From contig NZ_PUEJ01000008.1 of the NCBI RefSeq assembly GCF_002982075.1, positions 1 to 64,000 on the forward strand: a DNA stretch of 64,000 nucleotides, written 5' to 3'. The DNA comes from Labrys okinawensis. GTDB taxonomy: Bacteria; Pseudomonadota; Alphaproteobacteria; Rhizobiales; Labraceae. This document shows positions 34,216-42,324 of this stretch, piece after piece. Position numbers and translations under genes: made by a program. A model generated the notes under the pieces. The model made no database searches. It worked only from the letters and a program-made list of their open reading frames with translations, and was not told the origin of the DNA. Numbering within the stretch: position 1 is the first letter of the stretch; each line of letters begins with the position of its first letter.

Positions 34216-34260
34216 AGATGCCGATCCCCGCTCCATCCGGAATTTCCTCACCCCCGGGCT

Positions 34261-34279
34261 CTCTCCCGAGCCGGGAGAG
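34261..34279. terminator. Hairpin between convergent cobQ and cobD
   Basis: CTCTCCCG at 34261-34268 pairs with CGGGAGAG at 34272-34279 around a 3-base loop. It lies ten bases past the cobD stop and may end both transcripts. No T run. It also resembles half of repeat family C. Confidence 0.5.
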
Positions 34280-34288
34280 CGGGCGCTC

Positions 34289-35272
34289 TTACTGATACTG
34301 CTTGTAGATCAGGTAGAAGGTGAGGAGGCCGATCAAGGCCGACAGGATCACGCACGCCATGTGATAGAGATCGAGCGCGCGACGGATGTCGGCCGCACCG
34401 GCATCGGCCCGGCCATTGCCCATATAGGCGTCCTCGACCAGGGTCTCGCCATAGATGCGGGGACCGGCGAGGCGCAGGTCGAGCGCGCCGGCCATGGCCG
34501 CCTCGGGCCAGCCGGCATTGGGCGAGCGGTGCTTGCCGGCATCGCGCCTCACGGCAGCGATGGCGGCCCGCCCGCGGCGATGGCGGATGAAGGCGGCGGC
34601 GCTGATGATCAGGGCCGTCAGGCGGGCGGGGATGAGGTTCAGCCAGTCGTCGAGCCGGGCGGCGGCCCAGCCGAAGGCCTCGTGGCGGGGGGTGCGGTGG
34701 CCGATCATCGAATCGGCGGTGTTGATGATCTTGTAGACGGCGATGCCGGGCAGGCCGAACAGGGCATACCAGAACACCGGCGCCACCACGCCGTCGGAGA
34801 AATTCTCGGCCAGGCTCTCGATCGCGGCACGGCAGACACCCGGCTCGTCCAGGGTTTCGGGATTACGCCCGACGATCATCGAGACGGCCTTGCGGCCGCC
34901 GGCCAGGCCGCCGACCTCCAGCCCATGCGCGACATCCTCGACATGGTCGCCCAGGCTCTTGGAGGCGATCAGCGCGGAAGCGATCAGCCCGAGCGGAATG
35001 AAGCCATAGGTGATGGAAAGGCAGAGCCGTTCCACGATAATGCCGCCGAGCCCGGCGACCAGCACCAGGACACCGGTGGTGACGATGCCGGCGCCCCGAC
35101 GGGTCGAGGGAGCATCCTCCGCAAAATTCAGGCGCCGGTCGAGCCAGCCGATGAGGGCGCCCATCCAGGTGACGGGATGGCCGATCCGCGCATAGAGCCA
35201 GCGCGGATAGCCGAAGATCATTTCGAAGGCCCAGGCGATCGCGAGACTGAGAATTCTAGAGAAAACATCCAT
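34289..35272 (-). CDS. cobD: Adenosylcobinamide-phosphate synthase, CobD/CbiB
   Basis: 327 residues from the ATG at 35272, the usual length. Signatures are FGYPRWLYARIGHPVTWMGALIG, GRNPETLDEPGVCRAAIESLAENFSDGVVAPVFWY, NTADSMIGHRT and SPNAGWPEAAMAGAL. A polytopic inner-membrane protein that attaches aminopropanol phosphate (or its threonine-derived precursor) to cobyric acid. An open upstream extension to 35530 has no family character. It stands opposite cobQ, whose product is its substrate. No cobalamin riboswitch is seen upstream. Confidence 0.95.
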   Translation of the reverse strand: MDVFSRILSLAIAWAFEMIFGYPRWLYARIGHPVTWMGALIGWLDRRLNFAEDAPSTRRGAGIVTTGVLVLVAGLGGIIVERLCLSITYGFIPLGLIASALIASKSLGDHVEDVAHGLEVGGLAGGRKAVSMIVGRNPETLDEPGVCRAAIESLAENFSDGVVAPVFWYALFGLPGIAVYKIINTADSMIGHRTPRHEAFGWAAARLDDWLNLIPARLTALIISAAAFIRHRRGRAAIAAVRRDAGKHRSPNAGWPEAAMAGALDLRLAGPRIYGETLVEDAYMGNGRADAGAADIRRALDLYHMACVILSALIGLLTFYLIYKQYQ

Positions 35273-35555
35273 CGATACGGCAAAACCAAACTTGATCGGC
35301 ACCCAGCCCGTTCCGGGCCACCATGCCTCGCCAAGACTCAGAATTCGGTTAAGGATTTCCAAATTCCGCTCGGTCCCCACCCTTTCTGGGACTGAAGCCA
35401 GCCCCCTGGAACCGCGGATGGGGACACGCGCAGTCCCGGCAAGGGCACTGCGCCATCGAGGCTCGGCCATCTTCAGCCAGCGGGCCTGGATATATGGCAA
35501 GTCCGCTTGACAGGAGGGAGGCACGAACACTAAATGGCGACGCTTCCGGGCAGCC

Positions 35556-35631
35556 GGGGCTGTAGCTCAGTTGGGAGAGCGCTGCAATCGCACTGCAGAG
35601 GTCGTGAGTTCGAATCTCATCAGCTCCACCA
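35556..35631 (+). tRNA. tRNA-Ala (anticodon CGC)
   Basis: A full cloverleaf: acceptor GGGGCTG (35556-35562) pairs with CAGCTCC (35621-35627); the anticodon stem CTGCA/TGCAG encloses the 7-base loop ATCGCAC, giving anticodon CGC; the T arm contains GTTCGAATC. Discriminator A is at 35628 and CCA (35629-35631) is encoded. Reads GCG alanine codons. Confidence 0.95.
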
Positions 35632-36029
35632 TCCCGCTTCGCGCTCCAGGCGAGGCAGGAACCCCCGAATAGCCAACAAAGCCTGCATGTTTTGCGCAGT
35701 GGCCTGCCAATGGCGCGCGCCGTTCCGCCTCACATTAAGTTTACGCAATGGCATGTGCGGCGGGCATTTCCTCCACCGAAACGCCGATTGGTCGTTCCGA
35801 AAAATGCGTTGGACGCGCGAAGCACCAAAGCAGAAGCGGCGATGCTGCCGGCGGGTAGGGCGTCGCGCACGGTGGGCTGGAGCGGCCGATCATCCTCGCG
35901 GCCTCGGTTTTCTTTATGCCGCCCTTATGCGATCGGCCCGAAATAGGACGATCTCCTGATTTGAAGGTCCCCATCCGCCGGCCGTATGATGTCGCGGCTG
36001 GCAGGGCTTCGAAACGATCGAGGATGAGA
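35632..36029. other. Intergenic region after the tRNA
   Basis: About 400 bases with no recognised gene. The hydratase frame is open from 35916, but the best start is at 36030. The region following a tRNA can hold integration remnants; I see no integrase or direct repeat of the tRNA 3' end within view. Confidence 0.35.
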
Positions 36030-36800
36030 ATGAGAGCGTCGGTTGCCGAACTCGGTGAGGCGCTGGCTTTCAATCGTTCCGGCGGCATTATCGACGATCT
36101 TCCGCTGCAGCTGATTTCCTCGGAGCAGATGGCCGAGGAGGTCCAGGATGCGGCGCTTGCCGCCATGGACGACAATGTCGCCGGCTACTTTGCGACGGCC
36201 ACGATCCCCGCCACGAGACGCATCCTGCAATGCGAGGTTCCCCTTTTCGGGCCGCTGGCCGCATCGAGCCTGCTGCCGAGCCACAGCCATTTCCGCCTGC
36301 CGCCAGGGGTGCTGGGCGCGGAATGGAGCCTCGGCCTGCTGATGGGCGATTCCTATCCCGATCCGCATCGGCCGGTGACCTTGGCGCTGATCGAGGAGGC
36401 CATCATCGGCTGCGTGCCGATGATCACCATCCTCGGCCGCCGGGTGAGGGGCGGCGTGCCGCTCAATTCCTGGACGGCGACGGCCGATTTCGGCCTGCAT
36501 GTCGCCTCCGTCAGGGGAGCTCCGGCCTTTGACCGGCACCTGGCCGACCTCAAGGGGCTGGAGGTCGTCGCCAGCATGAACGGGGCCGTGGTCGGCAGGA
36601 GCAGGGGCGAAAGGGTGATGAGCGACATCAGGGAGGCGATTGCGAGCCTCTCGCTCTATCTGGCGCGTCGCAGCCGGCAGGTGCCGCCGGGCAACCTCAT
36701 CGCCATCGGTGGCGGGCCTCTGATCCTGCAGGCGGTGGTCGGCCAGGCCTTCACTGCCGATTTCGGCGGCTTGGGGGCGGTCGAGGTGGTGTTTGGCTGA
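36030..36800 (+). CDS. 2-keto-4-pentenoate hydratase / fumarylacetoacetase-fold protein
   Basis: 256 residues from ATG 36030 (GAGG site 7 bases before); ATG 36024 is a close alternative. The core matches the MhpD-type hydratase fold: VGR-like and Glu-rich segments are diverged, but WSLGLLMGDSYPDPH, ALIEEAIIGCVPMITILGRR, TADFGLHVAS, GAVVGRSRGERVM and the C-terminal LARRSRQVPPGNLIAIGG with ADFGGLGAVEV fit the family. These metal-dependent enzymes hydrate or cleave keto acids in aromatic catabolism. Some metal-ligand positions are not clear to me, so the activity is uncertain. Ends 3 bases before the convergent LysR gene. Confidence 0.7.
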   Translation: MRASVAELGEALAFNRSGGIIDDLPLQLISSEQMAEEVQDAALAAMDDNVAGYFATATIPATRRILQCEVPLFGPLAASSLLPSHSHFRLPPGVLGAEWSLGLLMGDSYPDPHRPVTLALIEEAIIGCVPMITILGRRVRGGVPLNSWTATADFGLHVASVRGAPAFDRHLADLKGLEVVASMNGAVVGRSRGERVMSDIREAIASLSLYLARRSRQVPPGNLIAIGGGPLILQAVVGQAFTADFGGLGAVEVVFG

Positions 36801-36803
36801 GAA

Positions 36804-37709
36804 CTAACTATTCGGATCTCGAGGCGAAGCGCCCTGCCGCTCGAGTTCGTCGATGAGCAGGCGGGCATGCATCGACAGGTCGGCGAGGGACCTTGCGCAG
36901 ACGACCAAATGGCGATCGGCCCAGCCGTCGCTGAGGCGCAACACGGCAAGGTGGGGGCTGCCATAGCGTTCGACGGCGGCAAGCGGCAGCACGCCGACGC
37001 CGATGCCGGCTTCGACCAGGCGGGCCACGGCATCGAAGCTGCGCAGCCTGACGCGATAGGCGATGCGCCGCCCCAGGCGGGCGGCATGGCGGGCGAGATG
37101 GTCGGTGAGGGCGCCGCCGGCCAGGCCGACGAAGGGCTCGCCGATCAGCTCGGCAAAGCCGATTTCCGGCCGGGCCGCGAGCGGGCTGGTGCCGGCGGTG
37201 ATCGCCACCAGGCGATCGACCCCGAGGGAGCGCGTTTCCAGCGCCGCCAGATCGGCGGTGGCGGCGATCACGCCGAAATCGGCCAGGCCGGCCCCGATGG
37301 CTTCGACGATCTCGGTGCTGGTCCTTTCCTCGATGTCGATGTCAACGCCGGGATGGTTGGCGAGGAAGACGCGCAGCGCCGCCGGCACCAGTTCGACCAG
37401 CCCCGCCGTGTTCGAGAGTATGCGGATCTCGCCCTTGAGGCCGGCGGAGAAGGCGAGAAGCTCGCTGCGCATCTGCTCGACCTGGGCGGTGATGGTGCGG
37501 GCATGGTGCAGCAGCGCCCGTCCGGCCGCGGTGGGCTCGACACCGCGGCGGCTGCGGCTGAACAGGGCGGCGCCGAGCACGGCTTCCATGCCGCTCACCC
37601 GGGCGCTGGCGGAGGCCAGCGCCATATGCATGCGCTCGGCCCCGCCGGAAATGCTGCCTGCCCGCACCACCGCCTCGAACAGGCGCAGGTCGGTGAGATC
37701 GAAACGCAT
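36804..37709 (-). CDS. LysR-family transcriptional regulator
   Basis: 301 residues from ATG 37709 (MRFDLTDLRLFEAVVRAGSI). HTH at about 1-60 with GGAERMHMALASASARVSGME, then the effector-binding domain (GEIRILSNTAGLVELVPAAL). An upstream extension to 37775 lacks a ribosome site. Divergent from the TauE/SafE gene with 82 bases between, so that transporter is the likely target; LysR genes in this position commonly regulate a divergent TauE or sulfur/organic-acid exporter. Confidence 0.9.
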   Translation of the reverse strand: MRFDLTDLRLFEAVVRAGSISGGAERMHMALASASARVSGMEAVLGAALFSRSRRGVEPTAAGRALLHHARTITAQVEQMRSELLAFSAGLKGEIRILSNTAGLVELVPAALRVFLANHPGVDIDIEERTSTEIVEAIGAGLADFGVIAATADLAALETRSLGVDRLVAITAGTSPLAARPEIGFAELIGEPFVGLAGGALTDHLARHAARLGRRIAYRVRLRSFDAVARLVEAGIGVGVLPLAAVERYGSPHLAVLRLSDGWADRHLVVCARSLADLSMHARLLIDELERQGASPRDPNS

Positions 37710-37791
37710 GGTCTTTTCCTTCGGCTTTTCCGAAGGAAAGGGTCGGATCTTCCCGATTGTCAACCGGCTGGCCAAATGTCAGGAAGCCCCC

Positions 37792-38541
37792 ATGTCCGAT
37801 TTTCTCCTGCTCACCGGGGCCGGCCTGCTTGCTGGCGCGATGAACGCCATGGCGGGCGGCGGCTCCTTCGTGACGCTGCCGGCCCTGATCGCTGCCGGCG
37901 TGCCTTCGGTTGCGGCGAATGCTTCGAGCACGGTGGCGCTCTATCCCGGCGGCGCGGCCAGCGCCTATGTCTATCGCAGCGGCTTCGATCCGATCTGCGG
38001 CGCGCCGGCCGGATGGATGCTTGCCGTCACCCTGGCCGGCGGCCTCGCGGGCGCGCTCTTGCTCCTGTGGACGCCGACGACCATGTTCGACCGGCTGTTG
38101 CCCTGGCTGCTGCTGGTCGCCACCCTCATGCTGGCGGGCGGGCCGCGGCTCGGCGCCGCCTTGCGGGCGCGCCTGGCGGCCGGGCCGGCCGTGGTCTTGG
38201 CGATCCAGGCCCTGCTCGGGCTTTATGGCGGCTATTTCGGCGGCGCCGTGGGCCTGATGATGATCGCGGCCTGGAGCCTGCTCGACGGCGCCGACTTCAA
38301 GGCGCTGAACCCGTCCCGCACGCTGATGGTGACCGCCGCCAACAGCGCCGCCGTGCTCTGCTTCGCACTCGCCGGAGCGGTCGAATGGCACGAGACCCTG
38401 CTGGTGGGCGGCGGGGCTCTCCTCGGCGGCTATCTCGGCGCCCAGGCCGGCCGGCGGCTGCCTTCCGCTGCCGTGCGCTTCGCCACGCTGGCGATCGCGA
38501 CCGGCATGACGGCGGCCTTCTTCATCAGGGCCTATGCGTGA
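37792..38541 (+). CDS. Sulfite exporter TauE/SafE family transporter
   Basis: 249 residues with eight or so membrane helices. The family starts LLTGAGLLAGAMNAMAGGGSFVTLPALIAAGVPSVAANASSTVAL, and the second half repeats the plan (LLGLYGGYFGGAVGLMMIAAWSL, NPSRTLMVTAANSAAVLCFAL). Members export or import sulfur-containing or small organic anions; the substrate is unknown. Divergent from the LysR gene. Confidence 0.92.
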   Translation: MSDFLLLTGAGLLAGAMNAMAGGGSFVTLPALIAAGVPSVAANASSTVALYPGGAASAYVYRSGFDPICGAPAGWMLAVTLAGGLAGALLLLWTPTTMFDRLLPWLLLVATLMLAGGPRLGAALRARLAAGPAVVLAIQALLGLYGGYFGGAVGLMMIAAWSLLDGADFKALNPSRTLMVTAANSAAVLCFALAGAVEWHETLLVGGGALLGGYLGAQAGRRLPSAAVRFATLAIATGMTAAFFIRAYA

Positions 38542-38678
38542 AAGCGAATTTGGAAACGATCGTTCTCTTTTAGGCCGGTCCTCAGCTTTCCCTTTCCAGC
38601 CGCGTCTTCTTTTTCTATGGTCCGACCAATGGCGCGGCGGGCAATGCCCGCCGCCTTCAGTCTTCGGAACCGACCTTC

Positions 38679-40091
38679 ATGACCTCCAAGCCGGCGAGCA
38701 GTTCCATCCTGGCCTTTCTCGTCGCCGGCGCCTATTTCATGGAAATGCTGGACGGCACGGTGGTGGTCAGCGCCCTGCCGCAGATGGCCGAGTCCTTCGG
38801 CGTGCAGCCGATCGACCTCAATATCGGCATCTCCGCTTATCTGCTCACCCTGGCCGTGCTGATCCCGGCCAGCGGCTGGGTCGCCGACAAATATGGCCCG
38901 CGCGCCGTGTTCGGCTGGGCCATCGTGATCTTCACGCTCGCCTCGATCCTGTGCGGCCTCAGCCCCAATCTGTGGACCTTCACGGCGGCCCGCATCCTGC
39001 AGGGCGTCGGCGGCGCGCTGATGGTGCCGGTCGGGCGGCTGATCGTGCTGCGCAACACCGCCAAGCAGGACCTGATGCGGGCGATCGCCACCATCACCTG
39101 GCCCGGACTGGCGGCGCCCGTGCTCGGCCCGCCGATCGGCGGCTTCCTCGCCACCTATGCGACCTGGCACTGGATCTTCTTCCTCAACGTGCCGCTCGGC
39201 ATCCTCGGCTTCATCCTCACCATGAAGCTGATTCCCGCCGGCAAGCCCGATGGCGCCAAGCCGTTCGACTGGACGGGCTTCGTGCTGATCGGCATTGCCT
39301 GCTTCGGCCTGATGTATGGCCTGGACCTGATCTCGCGGCAGGACGGCTCGATGTCGCTGGCTGCGATCTGGCTGACCGCCAGCGCCGTGGTCACGACGGC
39401 CGCCATTCTTCACGCTCGGCGGGCCGAGCATCCCCTGGTCGACCCCTGGGCGCTGCGCATCCGCAGCTTCTCCATCACCATCTGGGGCGGTTCGATATTC
39501 CGCGTCGCCATCGGCGCCGTCCCCTTCCTGGCACCCCTGATGTTCCAGCTCGCCTTCGGGCTCGACGCCTATCAGGCCGGCCTTTTGGTGCTGTGGGTGT
39601 TCGCCGGCAACATCGTGATGAAGCCCTTCACCACGCCGGTGCTGCGGCGCTTCACGTTCCGCCAGGTGCTGCTCGGCAACGGCCTCCTCAACGCCGTGCT
39701 GATCTCCTCCTATGCGCTGCTGACGCCGGCGACGCCCTTTGCGCTGATCTGCGCCCTGCTGTTCGCCAGCGGCCTGACCCGCTCGATGCAGTTCACCGCG
39801 CTCAACACCATCGCCTTCGCCGAGGTGCCGGAAGCGCGGATGAGCGGGGCGAACACCCTCTTCAACGTCGCCCAGCAGATGTCGATGGGCCTCGGCGTCG
39901 GCGTGGCGGCCGCGGCGCTCAGGCTGGCCGAACTCTGGTTTCCGGGCACGAACGGCTCGCTGCCGCTGATCGATTTCCAGATCGCCTTCGCGGTGATCGG
40001 GCTGATTTCCTTCGTCGCCATCCTCGACATGATCGGTCTCGATGCCGGGGCGGGCAACGAGCTCAGGGTCCGGCGGGCCGGCGCGAAATAG
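38679..40091 (+). CDS. MFS transporter, DHA2 (EmrB/QacA-type) family
   Basis: 470 residues with 14 likely membrane helices. Motif D1/A signatures are visible: FMEMLDGTVVVSALPQMAESF, LTLAVLIPASGWVADKYGPRAVF, and motif C GLAAPVLGPPIGGFLATY followed by WHWIFFLNVPLGI. These proton-driven exporters handle drugs and other toxic compounds. No membrane-fusion partner gene is adjacent. It stands alone after tauE. Confidence 0.93.
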   Translation: MTSKPASSSILAFLVAGAYFMEMLDGTVVVSALPQMAESFGVQPIDLNIGISAYLLTLAVLIPASGWVADKYGPRAVFGWAIVIFTLASILCGLSPNLWTFTAARILQGVGGALMVPVGRLIVLRNTAKQDLMRAIATITWPGLAAPVLGPPIGGFLATYATWHWIFFLNVPLGILGFILTMKLIPAGKPDGAKPFDWTGFVLIGIACFGLMYGLDLISRQDGSMSLAAIWLTASAVVTTAAILHARRAEHPLVDPWALRIRSFSITIWGGSIFRVAIGAVPFLAPLMFQLAFGLDAYQAGLLVLWVFAGNIVMKPFTTPVLRRFTFRQVLLGNGLLNAVLISSYALLTPATPFALICALLFASGLTRSMQFTALNTIAFAEVPEARMSGANTLFNVAQQMSMGLGVGVAAAALRLAELWFPGTNGSLPLIDFQIAFAVIGLISFVAILDMIGLDAGAGNELRVRRAGAK

Positions 40092-40234
40092 CACTCCGAT
40101 ACCAGCGGCGCCTTGGCGCGGCTTTCGCCGATTGACAGAGCCGTTCTCTTTGGAAACAGTCAAAGAAAGCAAAGCGTTTTGCGACGTGCCGCAATCGGCC
40201 GGAAGCGCAAGGACGCGCCGATCGGGGGAAAGCC

Positions 40235-40546
40235 ATGTGCCATCTGTTCGCCTCCCAGCCGCCGGAGACCTATGAGACGCATACGCGCTCGGTGCGTATC
40301 GGCGGGCATGCCACCTCGATTCGCCTCGAAGCCGTCTATTGGGACATTCTGGAGGAGCTGGCCGTCGACCAGGGCATGTCGCTCGGGCGTTTCGTCACCC
40401 GCCTGCATGACGAAGTGCTGGACCTTCACGGCGACGTCCGCAACTTCACCTCGCTCCTGCGCTGCTGCTGCCTGAAATATGTCGCCGAGCTGCGGCCTGC
40501 CGCCTCGCGCCGGCCCGCCGCCTTCGACCTGGTCGCCGCGGAGTAG
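40235..40546 (+). CDS. Ribbon-helix-helix domain protein (RHH_4 family)
   Basis: 103 residues. THTRSVRIGGHATSIRLEAVYWDIL then ELAVDQGMSLGRFVTRLHDEV is the RHH_4 pattern found in small alphaproteobacterial proteins thought to bind DNA. The C-terminal part (RNFTSLLRCCCLKYVAELRP) carries three adjacent Cys residues. Targets unknown. Single gene. Confidence 0.85.
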   Translation: MCHLFASQPPETYETHTRSVRIGGHATSIRLEAVYWDILEELAVDQGMSLGRFVTRLHDEVLDLHGDVRNFTSLLRCCCLKYVAELRPAASRRPAAFDLVAAE

Positions 40547-40691
40547 GACAGGGCCGCCGCCCTCACGTTCTCCGGGATCCGTGCCGCAACCCGGCCTATT
40601 TTCCGAATTCTCGACGTGTAATGCAATATTACTACCCGGTGCCTGAAGCCGGCACCTAACCTCCCGTCCCTAGTCGCAAACGAAGCAGGCG

Positions 40692-41099
40692 GTGATGATG
40701 GGTGGAACGCGGGGAAGGATGGGCAGGGTGCTTGCCGCGATCGCGGGAGCCTGGCTGCTCGGCATCTGCGCCGCCCAGGCGGACGATGATCTCGCGGCTG
40801 CCCAGAAGCAGTTCGTCACCAGTTGCGGCACCTGCCATGTCGTCGACCCCAAGGCGGGGCCGCGCCAGGGGCCGAACCTGGCCGGCCTCATCGGACGCAA
40901 GGCGGGAACCTATCCGGGCTACAAATATTCGGCTGCCCTCGCCAATGCCGGCTTCACCTGGGATGCCGACAATCTCGACAAGTGGATCACCAATGCCCAG
41001 GCGTTCAAGCCGGGCACCACCATGCCCTATCGCCAGGCCGATCCCGCCAAGCGGGCGCGGATCATCGCCTATCTCAAGTCACTCAGCGTTGAAAAGTAG
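40692..41099 (+). CDS. c-type cytochrome (class I)
   Basis: 135 residues from a GTG at 40692; ATG at 40695, 40698 or 40719 are possible starts. A signal peptide (GRVLAAIAGAWLLGICAAQA) directs export. The haem site is CGTCH (Cys45, Cys48, His49) and the sixth ligand Met111 lies in PGTTMPYR; GPNLAGLIGRKAG and FTWDADNLDKWITNAQ are usual class I elements. A periplasmic electron carrier. Three genes downstream is a GMC dehydrogenase with a Tat-exported small subunit, for which this could be the electron acceptor. Confidence 0.9.
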   Translation: MMMGGTRGRMGRVLAAIAGAWLLGICAAQADDDLAAAQKQFVTSCGTCHVVDPKAGPRQGPNLAGLIGRKAGTYPGYKYSAALANAGFTWDADNLDKWITNAQAFKPGTTMPYRQADPAKRARIIAYLKSLSVEK

Positions 41100-41111
41100 A
41101 GGCCAGTTGCC

Positions 41112-41504
41112 ATGGGCATGATTCACAGCATGATCCGCGTTCTCGACGAGGAGCGTTCGGTCGATTTCTATCGGAAGGCCTTTGGGCTTGAAGTCGCCGG
41201 CCGTTTCGCCTTCGAGAGCTTCACCCTGATCTATCTGAGCGACGAGACCGGCTTCGAACTGGAGCTCACGGTCAACAAGGGCCGCACCGAACCCTACCAG
41301 CTTGGCGACGGCTATGGCCATCTGGCGATCTCCGTGCCGGACCTCGAGGCGGCCCATGCGAAGGTGGCCGCCCTGGGCCTCAACCCCGGCGATTTGAAGA
41401 CGCTCTCCTTCCCGGATGGCTCGGGAGCCGCGCGCTTCTTCTTCATCCAGGATCCCGACGGCTACAAGATCGAGGTCCTGCAGCGGGGTGGGCGCTACAA
41501 ATAG
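41112..41504 (+). CDS. VOC-family protein, lactoylglutathione lyase-like
   Basis: 130 residues, single glyoxalase domain pair. The metal-ligand pattern of GloA can be read: His near residue 5 (MIHSMIRV), Glu in FELELTV, His in GYGHLAI and Glu in YKIEVLQ. SVDFYRKAFGLEV is the standard opening helix. If functional, it converts the methylglyoxal-glutathione hemithioacetal to S-lactoylglutathione in the cytosol. It follows the cytochrome gene by 12 bases and precedes the dehydrogenase subunits, an odd place for a cytosolic detoxifying enzyme. Confidence 0.82.
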   Translation: MGMIHSMIRVLDEERSVDFYRKAFGLEVAGRFAFESFTLIYLSDETGFELELTVNKGRTEPYQLGDGYGHLAISVPDLEAAHAKVAALGLNPGDLKTLSFPDGSGAARFFFIQDPDGYKIEVLQRGGRYK

Positions 41505-41598
41505 CCTGCCGGCCGCCAGCGCGCGGCCGCCCGGCATGACAAGAATGGCAGACCGGGGCGCCGATGGCAGCCCCGGCGCAACAAGCAGGGAGGATAAC

Positions 41599-42135
41599 AT
41601 GAAGAAAGCCAGGCAGGCAGGCGAACTGTCCCGTCGCGGTTTTATCGTCTCGGCCGCGACCGGCGTTGCGCTGGTGGTCGCCGGCGGGGCGCTCTACTGC
41701 CCGCGGGAGGCCTGGGCGCTCGAAGCCGGCGCGCTGAAGCCGGAGACGTTGGAAACGCTGGTCCGGATGTCGCGCGACATCTATCCGCACGACCGGCTTC
41801 CCGATCGCTATTACGCCGTTGCCGTCAAGGATTTCGATGTCAAGGCCGGCAAGGATGCGGCGAGCAAGGCGCTGTTCGAGGATGGCGTGACTACGCTGGA
41901 CGGGCTGGCCGCCGCGGCGGGGGGGACGCGCTATGCCGACCTCGGCTGGGAGGAGGAGAGGCTGGCGATCCTGCGCAAGATCGAGCCATCGCCCTTCTTC
42001 GCCACGGTGCGTTCGGGCCTGGTGGTCAGCCTCTACAACCAGAAGGAGGTCTGGCCCCTCTTCGGCTATGAGGGCTCCTCCGCCGACAAGGGCGGCTACA
42101 TCAACCGCGGCTTTTCCGACATCGAGTGGCTTTGA
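41599..42135 (+). CDS. Tat-exported small subunit of a GMC dehydrogenase (gluconate 2-dehydrogenase subunit 3-like)
   Basis: 178 residues from ATG 41599, which follows a GGGAGG site. The N-terminus is a twin-arginine signal (LSRRGFIVSAATGVALVVAG). The mature part is alpha-helical with LETLVRMSRDIYPHDRLPD, DGVTTLDGLA and WPLFGYEGSSADKGGYINRGF, matching the small, cofactor-free subunit that escorts a GMC flavoprotein through the Tat pathway. The catalytic subunit follows 189 bases later and has no signal of its own, which supports hitchhiker export. Confidence 0.85.
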   Translation: MKKARQAGELSRRGFIVSAATGVALVVAGGALYCPREAWALEAGALKPETLETLVRMSRDIYPHDRLPDRYYAVAVKDFDVKAGKDAASKALFEDGVTTLDGLAAAAGGTRYADLGWEEERLAILRKIEPSPFFATVRSGLVVSLYNQKEVWPLFGYEGSSADKGGYINRGFSDIEWL

Positions 42136-42324
42136 TCCCGGTCGGCGCAGACCGGATTCCAGCCCTTATTTCCTCCGGACGGCCTTTCCTCCGGCGGCAT
42201 CCATTCCCTGAGCTAAGCGCGTTTCAATCAGAACGCATTTTTACTCTCATTCTTTGGTTCGACGCGTCCTTGCGTCCTGAGACGAGATCGTCTTGGCGCA
42301 GGATGCCTTGGAGGAGACAGAACC

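Noticed and set aside
34124..35555. A possible cobalamin riboswitch near the cob genes
   Set aside because: I looked for the conserved B12-box (GCCACTG-type) before cobD, cobQ and the methyltransferase and did not find it.
35632..36029. A tRNA-linked integration site
   Set aside because: No integrase gene and no visible repeat of the tRNA-Ala 3' end follow within the window, so there is no support for an integrated element here.
38534..40135. Two long frames (plus 533 and minus 546 codons) over the DHA2 transporter
   Set aside because: The third frame, at 38679-40091, encodes a complete 14-helix transporter; the others are its shadows.
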